Origin: Chamaelirium japonicum | Lineage: Eukaryota > Streptophyta > Magnoliopsida > Liliales > Melanthiaceae | DNA: 64,000 nt | Direction of reading: 5' to 3' | Assembly: GCA_947650365.1 (NCBI GenBank) | Contig: OX393554.1 | Coordinates: 34,180,204-34,244,203, forward strand | Shown: positions 1-11,200 of the stretch, in pieces | Numbering within the stretch: position 1 is the first letter of the stretch | How the letters are laid out: each line of letters opens with the position of its first letter | Translations under genes and position numbers: made by a program | The notes under the pieces: generated by a model | Told to the model about the DNA's origin: nothing | The model's database searches: none | The model's input: the letters and a program-made list of their open reading frames with translations, nothing else

Positions 1-1263
1 GCTGTGCGATTAGTGGTGGCTTGTGTATGGATTGAGGTTTTGGTTTTTTTTTTCTACCTGTTTCATGAGTTTGTCTGGTTGTGGTTGAAGGAGCCTTTTA
101 GTTTGTGAAGCCTGGCGTTTTGATGCTTCTGATCTCAAAATTTTCAGGTCGTGTTTCCTTTAAATTAAGGTAACGATGCATTTGTACTGCACAATTAGTG
201 GTGGACTCATGCATTTGTTGGGCATATATTCTTGGACATACTTTGGTGGGACATTGTATGTAAATATGAATATTGAGAACATAAGGGGCATGTTTAGATT
301 TGGATACAAGGATGATCCCCTCACACTCCTTGATGGTTGGTGGTGAGTTGCACAATTGACGACAAGTGTGGTTCGTCGTCGCCGTCCCCCTGGCAGAGAT
401 ACCCCTTGGTCCGGACTTTCCTAACAGAGATGCCCTTCGACTCTCAAGTTCGTCGAGGGCTTGTCATAACAACTTAGGTAGTAAAGAGGGTTCAACTTTT
501 ATACCTGGTGACCGATTGTGTCTTTTACCTGGTGGCTAATGGTGCCGAGGTGCCGGTTGTGAAGCAGCTGGTGCCGAGGGATGCGACCTTGGGATGCTGA
601 AGTCGGCAGTCCTAGAGTTGAATATGCATGTGATGAGTAATCGAGTGGTAGAGTGCATAGTTGCAGCAAACAAGGCATTTAAATAGGTTGGTGGTGTTGT
701 TGCAGCCAATCTCTAGGGCTGGTGTGGATTTGACTGGACCGAGTTGGACTGTAGTTGTTCCTTAGCATCCCGAAGTAGTGTCGACTCCAGAGGGAAAGGA
801 GGCATCGGAAGGATCCGCACAGGGTGCAACTGTTAGCAAAGGTGAACATGAGCTCTGGCTAAGTTGGAATACATGGTGTTGGGGTGGAGCTGACGAAGGA
901 CATGAATTGAGTGACATCAATGATCCAAGTCATGAAAAGGAGGGCATGGCATGTTAGCCCTTAGGACAAGGGACTTCGAGATTGGAGATGATCCTCTGTG
1001 GCTCTGACACTGTCTTGGAGCTGGCTGGCATGGTTGCTAGCCAGCTTGTTGGTTGGAGGCTGCTTGTTGTTGGTCGGCGTGCATGTCGGTAGAGGCTCTG
1101 TCACTAGTTGGTGTGCAGGCCGATGAGGGGATGAAGGCAATGGGTGGAGTGATCCAAGAGAGAGAGATCAATGGTTCAAGGATACATGCCGACGGGGGAT
1201 AGAGGCGATGGGTGGAGTGATCCAAGGAGAGAGTGAGGTCTATGCCTGTCGGCGTCTAAGTAG
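1..1263. other. Unassigned sequence, no gene recognised
   Basis: No ORF with a recognisable domain and no convincing terminal repeat was seen. The block around 360-960 is richer in GC than its surroundings and may be decayed retrotransposon sequence. It would lie upstream of, or in the first intron of, the SUMO gene. Confidence 0.3.
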
Positions 1264-1465
1264 CATTGACACTGGTACGGAGACACGGGTACGACACAAC
1301 ACGGGTATGCCGACACAACAAATCCGAATAAAAAGAGGACATGGGTACGATTGGGACACAACAAAATAAATTAATATTTTTTATTAATATTTTATGTATT
1401 CATAATTCATATATATTTTAATAACAAAAAAAGCCTCATAAAAAACAACTAAAATTATAATTTAA
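1264..1465. mobile_element. Partial copy of the GACAC-rich hAT-like family (one end)
   Basis: It begins CATTGACACTGGTACGG and runs through repeated ACACGGG/GACAC motifs into an A/T-rich part with CCTCATAAAAAACAAC. The same sequence occurs in inverted orientation at about 21395-21587. The other end is missing and the next element abuts it near 1466. Confidence 0.55.
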
Positions 1466-1916
1466 TGGCGCTAGAAGGCTCCCCACCGCCCAGCCTAGTT
1501 CTAAGCGGTGCAGAAAAGCGGTCCAGGCCTCTGAACAGGGCTAGGCGGTCCTAGGCGTGTCCAGACGGGGCTAAGCAGCCGCCTAGACGGGCCTAGGCCC
1601 TAGAACATGTATAGATGCTATTCTATTATTTGTAATCATAAATTTATGATTTAGAATGTTCTAAAATTATGGATATTATGATATTATCTGAGATAATATC
1701 ATGCTTGCTTTTGTTCTTGTAAATCTTGAGTTTATGGTTATGTAAATGATACATGCTCTTTAAAATAATAGTTAGGATAATCTTGAATTTATAGTAAGTT
1801 AAAAAATATATATTATATATAATATCAAAATAATTAAAAAAAGCAAAAACGCTTAGGCGCTAGAAGGTCTCCTACCGCCTGACTAACACCTAGCGCTTTT
1901 TAGAACATTGTTTGTT
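1466..1916. mobile_element. hAT-like remnants with GGCGC/CCTAGG-rich subterminal motifs
   Basis: Two related end sequences lie in the same direction. One runs from GGCGCTAGAAGGCTCCCC to CCTAGAACATG (ending near 1604); the other from GGCGCTAGAAGGTCTCC to TTTAGAACATTG (ending near 1915). Both are packed with CTAGGCG/CGCCTAG words. They are probably two partial copies of one family; no target duplication was identified. Confidence 0.45.
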
Positions 1917-2032
1917 GATGAAATATAATTTGTTTCAATCGTGAAAGATCTAGGTCCATTCCTCACTACCCTTGTATATTAGGGTCTGATGCTTGATCAT
2001 AAGGGAATCATATAATATAAATCTGTGTATCT

Positions 2033-2768
2033 CAAGGTTTGTAGTTTCGGTTTCGGTCCGCCCACCGAGGATAGGTTTCAGTGAGTTCTGGATCGGAGTT
2101 TCGGTGGTTTCGGTTTCGTTTTTTAAATTTAAAATAATTACAAAATATAAAAATAGTATAAAATAATTACATCGGTACCAACTTCATAGTGGTATTGTTT
2201 TTGAAAGAGCGTGGCTTTTGCTTTACCCCGATTTTTTGTCAAAAAGTTGAAAAATCGTGATTCTGAATTTTAGGTAAGTCTGGAGGAAAAAAGAGTTCTT
2301 ATAAAAGATTTTTTTTTTTATAAATTTAACATATTTTTACCAGACTTTGGGTTTTTAAGTTGATCTTATACTTCTAGATTTCTAAGATTTTTTCTAGTCC
2401 AAAATACTGAGGTTTTTTTCACCGAATTTTCTTATTTAGCCAAAAGCTGTAAAATCTGATTTTGCGTAGGAACTGAAAAATTACATTTTGATTCATTTGT
2501 ATTTTGATTTTTCTTATATTTTTTTTAAATCCAAATAGGGGTTATTTGCTTATTTATATAAAATAACTTAAAGTAAATGAAAATATTTTTTATGTAAATA
2601 TGTATGTCAAGTTGTTATGCTGAAATACACCTTATCCTGAACCATGTCCTGCTTTTACTGAATGATGAGTTCCGAAACCCGAAACTTGAGGGTTTCGGGA
2701 CCGGTTCCGACTGGAACTGATCCAAAACAGCTGAAATTGATCGGTTTCACCTGAAACTCCAAACCTTG
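2033..2768. mobile_element. Non-autonomous hAT-like element with GGTTTCGG-rich ends
   Basis: The ends are inverted: CAAGGTTTGTAGTTTC at the left and GAAACTCCAAACCTTG at the right (15 of 16 pair). They are flanked by an exact 8-bp duplication, GTGTATCT (2025-2032 and 2769-2776). Next to both ends are repeats of GGTTTCGG/CGAAACC. An 8-bp target duplication is the hAT hallmark. No transposase is encoded. Confidence 0.8.
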
Positions 2769-3349
2769 GTGTATCTCACTTGAAAATCCAAATTAGTCGT
2801 ACTCATATTGGGGATGAGGTTGGATTTATGGAGACACCTTTCATGATCTCGAAAATCTATGTTATCAATCAAAGTGAACATGAATGTCCCCCTTGTTTGT
2901 GTTGAATCATCAATCATACTCGGTACGTGATTTATCAAATCATTATATTGATCAGATATCCTCTCTTTTTTATTCGGAGGAAGAATTGCATTGATCACGA
3001 TTTAGGAAACACAAGGGAGAGTAGAGGGTCGTGAACAAAATTTCAAGGACGAAGGCCTATAGCACATTAGGGACAACAAAACTTCTAAGGATGGAATCAA
3101 ATTACGAAAGGCGTACAAGGAACAATATGACTTTTAATCCTTACTCTACTATGCTTTGCTATAGAAGAACTATCAGACTAAGTTGGGATTAAGAAAAAGA
3201 AGAGGGCAATCACAAGCCTTCCCTCAGGCTTACCTAAGATGGGTATTTATGGAGGTGTATAGCAAGAGGACTTTCCGCAAAAAAAAGGGGAGACTTAGCC
3301 ATAAGTCCTTTTAGTAGATGCTATATTAGTTAATGGATAGGCAATGTTT

Positions 3350-4055
3350 CAATATTGCACCAAGTCCCTCCCGAACATTGCGTGCTACAACAAGTCCCTC
3401 ACCCTTATTTTACTCCATCACATGCTACAGTAAGAGTATACATTCATCTCTAACAAGAGTATTCATTCGTTGATTGACACTGTACATGTAGCAGTTACTA
3501 CAATAATTTCGTTATAGCTGCTACAGTGAAATCATTGTAGCAAGAGTATCAATTCGATTTGGTAAGAGTATCAATTTAGTGAATTGACCATTGCAGCTGT
3601 TGCTACTGTGATCTCACTGTAGTTGCTACTGTGATCTCACTGTAGTTGCTACAGTGATTTCACTGTAGGAAGAGCATCAATTAGTCGAATGGATGCTCTT
3701 GCTGGTGATGAATGGATACTCTTGCTGCAGTGATTTCACTGTAGCAACCGCAATACACATAGTGTCACCAGGCAAATAAATACTCTTGTTGATGACGAAT
3801 GTATATTTTTGCTACAGTGTTTTTGTTGTAGTAGCTACAATGAAATCACTGTAGCAACCGCTACATGCATAGTGTTAACCGGTGAATGGATACTCATGCT
3901 GAAAACGGATGGATACTCTTACTGGTAATGAATAGATGCTCTTGCTGGAGGGGCAGTTTTGTAATTGGAAGGGTAGAAAAAAGTCAACATGTTTGGTTAG
4001 GGATTTGCTGTACAAACGTGTCCTTTGGGAGGGACTTTAGTTAATATCCTAACAA
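3350..4055. repeat. TIR-bounded block with a CTACAGTG palindrome array
   Basis: The block starts near CACCAAGTCCCTCCC and ends near GGGAGGGACTTTAG, an imperfect inverted pair. Between them, about 3480-3880, the self-complementary phrase CTACAGTGATTTCACTGTAG recurs with small changes, alternating with GAATGGATACTCTTGCT-type phrases. It looks like a non-autonomous DNA element containing a degenerate tandem array. The outer limits are approximate and no target duplication was established. Confidence 0.5.
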
Positions 4056-4640
4056 GTTGTATCCTTTAGCTAAATAAAGACCTGTGGAGGGATTTAGGAC
4101 TAATTAACCCCAAAAAAATAACAAGAGTAGGACTCCTAATAATAACATGGAGTATATCTGTATACGTCATTCTATTCCTGAATTTCATTCCAAAGAAGAA
4201 GTTATGCATGAGCTGGGGCTAAGATCTATGGGATCTTTAACATTAGGAAAACATAATCTTTGAATGTATACTTGCGTGTCCTCCCCTCGGTGATGCATAA
4301 GGATTCAAAGAGATGGATTATCGTACCAAATTTGTGCAAGAGAGGAAGGACTTCAGTAGATTACTACAAGGAGCTTATTTATCTGGGTGATCTATTTCTA
4401 TCAGCATCTCGTATTTGGAAGTCAAAAGGTTCACCGAAGGAAAATCTTACAACAACGAAGGAACCGTCAATCTATATCCGATGTTCTATGCCCCTCTCTG
4501 CAGCTAAGCAGAAGAATCTTCAGGGCACCTACTTCTTCACTGTAACCTCTCCAGGAGAATCTGGGACAATTTCCGCATAAAATAATGTTCCCTAATTTTC
4601 ATTGTTTCCCCTTGAACCTCTCTTTCTTTTTGTTATGCAG

Positions 4641-4983
4641 GATGGAAATGAGGTGTTCTTCAGGATCAAGCGCGGCACCCAGCTGCGGAAGCTCATGAAT
4701 GCATACTGCGACCGACAGTCGGTGGACTTCAATTCTATTGCCTTCCTCTTTGATGGGCGTAGGCTCCGCGCGGAGCAGACCCCCGACGAAGTAATCTGAC
4801 TGAATTCTCTTGCACCATAATAAGCTGAAGTGACAGTACTTCTCTCTGATGATCTTGGTTTTATTTTCCACTCACCTTGTTTTTTTTTTTTTTTTGCAGC
4901 TGGAAATGGAAGATGGGGATGAAATCGACGCAATGCTGCACCAAACTGGAGGAGGTCTGAAAAAAATCGCAGCAGCTATTTAG
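4641..4983 (+). CDS. SUMO: SUMO (small ubiquitin-related modifier), last two coding exons
   Basis: SUMO is a small ubiquitin-fold protein conjugated to lysines of mainly nuclear proteins through the SAE1/2-SCE1 pathway. Two exons are seen. The first, 4641-4790, follows a ttatgcag acceptor and ends at gaa|gtaatc; it encodes 50 residues starting [11 protein letters not shown] and including [20 protein letters not shown]. The second, 4900-4983, follows ttttgcag; it encodes [18 protein letters not shown], then a nine-residue tail GLKKIAAAI and a stop. The HQTGG diglycine is where SUMO proteases cut to give the mature C-terminus, so the tail would be removed. The splice points match the known SUM1/SUM2 gene structure, in which a first exon ending in HINLKVKGQ precedes DGNEVFF. 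No such exon is visible in bases 1-4640, which are full of transposon sequence, so it probably lies left of the window. If it does not, this is a captured gene fragment. The reading frame is open and the core is highly conserved, which favours a living gene. Confidence 0.94.
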
Positions 4984-6191
4984 TTAAATTTTTATTTGTA
5001 TGTATCTGCAAGAACATGGTGGAAATGGTTTGTGTTTGCTATTTGGAGGAGTCTTTCTGTGGGATTTATTATGTTTCGGAAAAGGAGTTCTATCTGCACC
5101 CACCTGATTCATCATTGCACTCGGATTTTTTTAAAAATACCCAAACTATCTTTATCCCTAACCTCCAGCCAACCCTCACTCCCCCACGCCCATGCCGAGC
5201 CTAGCCTCCTCCGCAACCCCGTTTGGAAAACTATATCCATCCTATGCAATTGAAAGCTTTCACAGCCCCCAGGTGGTGAAAGTTAATCCTCTTTCCTTCG
5301 GGTGGAGAGCCTCCACCTCCCCCCTAGGGTTTCGGTGATCTCCCTTGGCGTAAGGCCGGGAATTCGGTGATTCTCCTTCCGCTATGGCAGATTTTGGTTT
5401 CCGTTCTTCGATTCGTTCTTCGATTCGGTGTCTCTCCCCCTTTCCCTCCCAATTGGGCTTTAGTGGTTCACCCTTGGCTTTGGTCTCTTTGGGCAGTGTA
5501 GGCGACTCAGGTTTGGGTCGTTTTACTTCTGGCCTCGGCCTCCTCGAGATGTCGGTGACGTCGGTTTTTTTTTTTTTTTTTTTCGGTTTTTTTTTTTTTG
5601 CGGTGGCTCCCTCTTGGCACAGCTTGTGTAACCAAGCGGTCCCTGCCTGATGGCTTCTTTGGGTCTCGTGATCCCCTTTGCTCGGTGTGGCGGTTTCCAG
5701 CTTGGCTTGATGTGGCCATTGTCGGCTCGCGGCGGATCTAGAGTGTTGTTGCGGTTCCATCTTTGGACCGTGAGACGGCCCCTTCCTGTGCATTAGGGGC
5801 TCTGATCCGTGTTTGTTTTGTTTCTATTAGATGTTTTGAGGGCTTTGTGCTCCTTGTCTACCTTCTGCTCTTCTAGCGGTTTCTTGTTGGCCGAGCACTT
5901 GATACTTGAAAGCTAAGGCCCCAAACTTGAGAGCTAAGGATCCAAGCACAAGCAGCAGAACGGACTTTACACTAGAGATGTAAGGCTCCAAGCTCAACAC
6001 AAACAGCAAGATAGCTTTGAAAATGAATCAATGAGTGGGTTGAATAAATGAGTTTACATCCTATTTATAGAAAAAAATTAGGAGGGTAAAAAAACAATTT
6101 TACCCCGAGTTGTTATCATTAGGGATAGGGACGATATGATAATTTTGGTTGAAATGATATATAGTGATGCTGTCCTATCAAAATTCAAAAG
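4984..6191. other. SUMO downstream region and unassigned sequence
   Basis: The first few hundred bases are presumably the SUMO 3' UTR and terminator. From about 5260 to 6010 the sequence is GC-richer and contains a T-tract of about 20 at 5563-5582, but no recognisable protein. ORFs here have no known domain. Confidence 0.3.
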
Positions 6192-6447
6192 GGTAAATTA
6201 CACTTTGCACCCCCTGAAGTTTTAACTTTAAAACACTAAACCCTTATGTTAGTTTATTATGTTTCAAATGGCACCCTAAAGTTTGAAATGTTAGCACAAT
6301 ACCCTTTTTGTCAACTACTTAATTTCCTCATTTAATAATTTTTATCTGATCAAAACTGAATTAAAGGGGGGCAAAATGTAGCCTTTAAACTATAGGGGAA
6401 TTAAGTGTTTTGGAGCTAAATTTCAGAGGGGCAAAGTGTAATTTACC
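6192..6447. mobile_element. MITE copy 1 (GGTAAATTAC family)
   Basis: The ends are GGTAAATTACACTTTGC and GCAAAGTGTAATTTACC, exact inverted repeats that continue imperfectly inward. The same family occurs at 32118-32368, sharing the internal phrase CACCCTAAAGTTTGAAATG. It is non-coding and lies between the SUMO and RPN2 3' ends. Confidence 0.8.
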
Positions 6448-7055
6448 TAATTAAAAAAATATATATATTTGAGTTTATATGATTTTTATACATTTTAAAA
6501 GATTAAAAAACTAAAAGAATATAAAAAGAAAAAAGAAAAAGGTACAATGGTTGTCATATCAAATTTAAAAATATATATAATTTTAATAAAAAATTTCACT
6601 CTTAAAACAATAAATAAGAAAATAAAGTCCACTCTTCTTTAACAATTTGAACCAAAAGATAACCAGGCCCAGGCCAAATCACAAGAGACAAGCCGAAAGA
6701 GCTTTTGCGGTTGGGCTTCGGCTAAGGATGGCAGCTCGAGCCCGGCCCGATTACACTTCATATCGTGCGTTGACTTTGACTTTTTGTACTGCCCTACTCA
6801 TGGGTTTTTTTGTTTCGATTTCGACCTAGAAAAGTTTAATGTAGTGCTTTACTTTTCATGGCAAATTAATACTACTCTGAGGAACCAAGAGCTTTGCAGC
6901 CTTCAACAACTCGTCGTTGGTCAAAACAAAAATAAGTCAAAACGATATGGCTGAATAGATAGATGCATATAATCCTCATCAGTTCATCTTGGTACAAGAG
7001 ACCAGTGAGCAGCTTGACCGCAGCAGCTTCGGATGAATCCTTCGTCTTCTGTCCT
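6448..7055. other. RPN2 3' flank
   Basis: This stretch lies downstream of the RPN2 stop on the minus strand and should include its 3' UTR. It is A/T-rich with no other gene recognised. Confidence 0.35.
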
Positions 7056-8192
7056 TCATGCAGACTTCACCTTCGACGAGGTCTTGGAAAGGTGGGAGAG
7101 GGTCCTGTGGCCCACAAAGACCAGAAGAATTCCAAGAAATCCGAGTGCCTTCAAAGTGGTGAAGAGATCCAACTGATCCATACCAAAAAAGAATTTAAGG
7201 GTTTCAGTGACGTAAACCCGAGTTTTTAAGCATACACCTTATAAAAGAGCAGGAAACACAGACCTTTGACCAGAAGAGCACATAGAGTAGCAGAACCGCA
7301 GCAATGCCAGCGTGAAAGAGTAGAGAGAATGCAGCAGGTGCCGCTGAGGAAGGGAAACTCTTCAGGTTTACTCCCATACGCACCAGCTGCAGAACAATAT
7401 GACCAGAGTTCGAAGAATTATGTCAGCAAAACATGTTGAAAGGCTGCTATCGACAAAACGGACTAACTCACAAATTCACATTCTATTAGGGACTACCACT
7501 TGGTACAGCACTGACTTCAATTACGATACGAAAGAAAGTCGATAACGAATTAAGGGCAACCATTACTCCGAAAAGTGCTTCACTGAGTGAGGAGAGATTA
7601 CCCACCCCAATCAAAAATCCTATTAACGGTAGGAGGGTGAGAGCCAAAAATGCAAAAGATAGCTCCTTGGGGGGCCTCTTCTCTGGTGCCCGGAAGATGT
7701 GTGAGATCTCGTCTTTTGGCCCAAATTTTGAGCAAGGGTCGGCTGGTTGCAGAGGAGGGCGTGTCGCCTTCTCTGGTGGCTCTGGCAAGTCTAACTCGAC
7801 ATCGCCAAGGGCTAGTAAGAATGAGTTCTCCTGCATAATCACAGAAAACTTAGCAAGGGCCAATTTTGATGAAAAGCAAACACCAGAAGACTGGAAAAAC
7901 AGTACCATTGCAGCATCACCAACGGTAAGTTCAATATTATATCTTCCAGAGAGGTAATAAAATTTGTCCACCAGACCAAGGAAATCCTACAAGAAAAGGT
8001 TAACCATAAACAATATAAGATCAAAGCACTTGCAAAAGCAAATTGCAACTCGTGAACTACATATACGCATTAGCATAGGAGCAATGTTTGAATTTCTTAT
8101 GCAAAATGATCAATTTCATATGTTTCAAATCATTTTCAGCTGGAAGTGAGACCAAGACACCTAAAATAGCTGGAACTGCTTGGTTTGTCGAA

Positions 8193-8285
<93 letters not shown>

Positions 8286-11200
8286 TTCTAACTCATGTGG
8301 CCCATACACGAAAAATATATATATGGTCGAATGTGGTTTTTTTGTTTAGAAGTCATCCTTCCTTTTTGGAATGTTTCGCTATCATTTTCCTCTTCTTCTC
8401 TTTTGTGCCGACAAATATCACCCTATTTATATCTCAAATAATACAAAGAATACACGGAAAATAGAAATTATTTTTCTAGATTTTAGTTTTCGAGCCATAG
8501 TTTGGTTAGGTATCATCATAGTTAGTCTACAGAAGGGCGAAGGGGCCTCCATCCAATGTAATTAAGCTTTTAATTAAATAAAAATCAAATTTCACGCATT
8601 TTTTTTTATCCTTTTTATAAGAGTCTGATTTTGGCCTTCAAATCCTATCTAGTTTGTTTTATGTGCTTCTACTTGTTCATTTTGATTAATCAGTATACTC
8701 AGAATGAACCTACGTTAAATTTGGTATCAAAGATTCAAAGCGGCATTTCTTCTAGTTCTATTGGAGAAGGTCCTGATTAATACGGATAGATGAGGGCGGG
8801 TGTTGATATGCAAGTTTCGGTAGTGAACCATACAAACCAGGGGGGATGGCCATGATGAAAAGACAAATTTTGATCACACTAGTAAATGTAATATCCATAG
8901 TTTGTCAAGCGGTAAATCGAGGTTCCTATTGTAACATCTTGCCCCACACAGACATGATATTGTCCGCTTTGCCCGTCTTGCATGAGGATTTCCCAGGAGG
9001 TCACGCATTCTTGTACTACTCTCGTCCAAACACGCTTAACTACGAAGTTATTATGGGATCCGCAAGGGTCGCGGTTTTATAACGCGCCAAATCTGTTTGG
9101 GATGGAATATTATATTTATAGCTATAGCTCTTGTACACCACACCTCATCCATTTTGGATTTCTCTGTATCAGGAGTTTTCGCAATTGCTCTTGGTTATTG
9201 GCTTTTTGACACTTGGATTTTGATCATCACAATCCACCCCTTTTAAGAGCCACACGTCCTCGTGTGAGATTAGACCCCCCATTATGAGGAGAACCGGCTC
9301 TAATACCATTTTGTAACATACCACCCCACGCAGACATGATATTGCCCTCTTTGCCCGTGCTGGCACGAGGACTTCCTAGGAGGTCACTCATCCTAGTACT
9401 ACTCTCGCCCAAGCACGCTTAACTATAGAGTTCTTATAGGATCCGTAGTGGCTCACAGTTTTATGTCATATCTGTTTGGGATGTAATATTATATTTATAA
9501 CACATAATCTCATTTCGACATGATGTAGAACTAATTCATGGCCTTGTACACCTCAGCTCACCTCACCACACCTCACCTCACCCCAACCCATCCATCTTGG
9601 CCCTTGGTCATCACACCTATCTAGAAGATTGTGCTCCTCAACTTTGATTGGTTGGAAGACAAATCAGGCGATAATGAAATCCAACAACATTTTCATGCAA
9701 ACAATTAACCTAAACGAGGTGCAATCCATGGATAGGTTGGTTAGTGCACGGAAGTAAAGCAACACTGACGTTAAAACCAACCTGCCGAATGACGAATGAC
9801 GGAAAATCATTTTCCTACCGAATTATCAAAGTTGGTAAGCCGGTATAGATAACTATTTCGAGTGAAAGTCTCTTGCCAAATGACAACATAATCATTACCC
9901 TGTAAATGAAGTTCAAGGGAAATGCTATCTGGGTTAAAATAAGTTTGAGGAACGGACGGATCAAGGAAAAGCAAACATTTCATCGTGGGAACACATGAAG
10001 TAAAAAATTTAAAAGCAATTATCACCCATTGATCACATCATGACTTTCAATGAGAAGCTTCATATTTTAAGACAAAACTGGAGATTCTTACATGTCGATT
10101 ATATGATGACTGTAAAGGATGTATTAACTTGTACATACGTTGTTGCATTAGTATTGTCCATACATACTTCACACGAGACTAGTTAGTTCCTGTAAGTAAA
10201 TATATCCTTGTGCGAGACATCTAACTATTATCTGAAGTTTCAAATACAACATGAATGATTACTTAGATATTTCTACATACTCTGTATACAATGTTTTTAC
10301 TAATTTTTTGTGATTTGCTTATTTCCGTGTTCTAATTACTTTTTTCCGTTATCTATTTTGGCCATTTCAGGTTTTAGTCCATTTGACCAACCAAAAACAA
10401 AACGAAATAGCCCAAAAGGTACCAGCTTAAAATTGGGCCAAGACATACTCTGAAAATTTTGATTGTATGTTTCTTATTGTGTTAAGAACTTTTTAATGCC
10501 ATAAGCTTATGGTCGAATTAAACTCGTATTCTGACAAGTAATCTTATAAATCTTTTCGACTACACATATTTCCTAGAATTTCACGAATTTTCTTTCCAAT
10601 ATAGTGCCAGTTAGAATATTTGATTAAGATAAAGATCCTAAAAGAGACAATATCACTAGCGACATTGCATGAGTCATAAACACAATTATCACACTACTCT
10701 AATACCAAATCTTCAGCAAATTTTTCAATAGAAATATTAGTTTGATAAAAGAAACAGTAGCAAGTGAAATGTAATTAGTGAAACGAAACTTAACTAGTAT
10801 TGTCTTAAACTGCCTTCCCGAAGTTTCCAACATAAATATGTGCTCGATTTTGGATTCATGCCTCAATTTAAGGAACACCTGCAACCAATTGCACTAGTCA
10901 AACCAAATGAATAGGATAAATATGCCAAGAGTTGTCAAGAAAGGTAACATACAAACCTGATGTGGCTTAAAAGTGTCATCAAGAGGAGTGGTTAGCTGGA
11001 AAGACAGACGCAACTTCTGCAGATGGTTTGCTGATAGTGACACAATATTGTCTCTTGATAAATCCAATCTGTGAGGAAAAGCTTATGACTGAAGCATGAG
11101 GCACATATATGACATTTTTAAGACCACCTTTGTAAGGTTTCTCAATTCAGCATGCAAACAGAAAACGAAATAAACAAATAATGGGTATAAAGTATTAGTA

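Noticed and set aside
3480-3890. CRISPR-like repeat array
   Set aside because: Repeat and spacer lengths are irregular, the repeats are diverged and palindromic, and this is a plant nuclear region.
4260-4580. 106-codon ORF just before the SUMO exons, as a possible SUMO first exon
   Set aside because: The translation has no HINLKVKG-type sequence and no suitable donor site in frame.
5384-5793. ORFs on both strands around 5.3-5.8 kb
   Set aside because: They run through T/A homopolymers, have no domain, and their frames overlap.
7637-7957. 106-codon plus-strand ORF
   Set aside because: It is antisense to two RPN2 exons and has no domain of its own.
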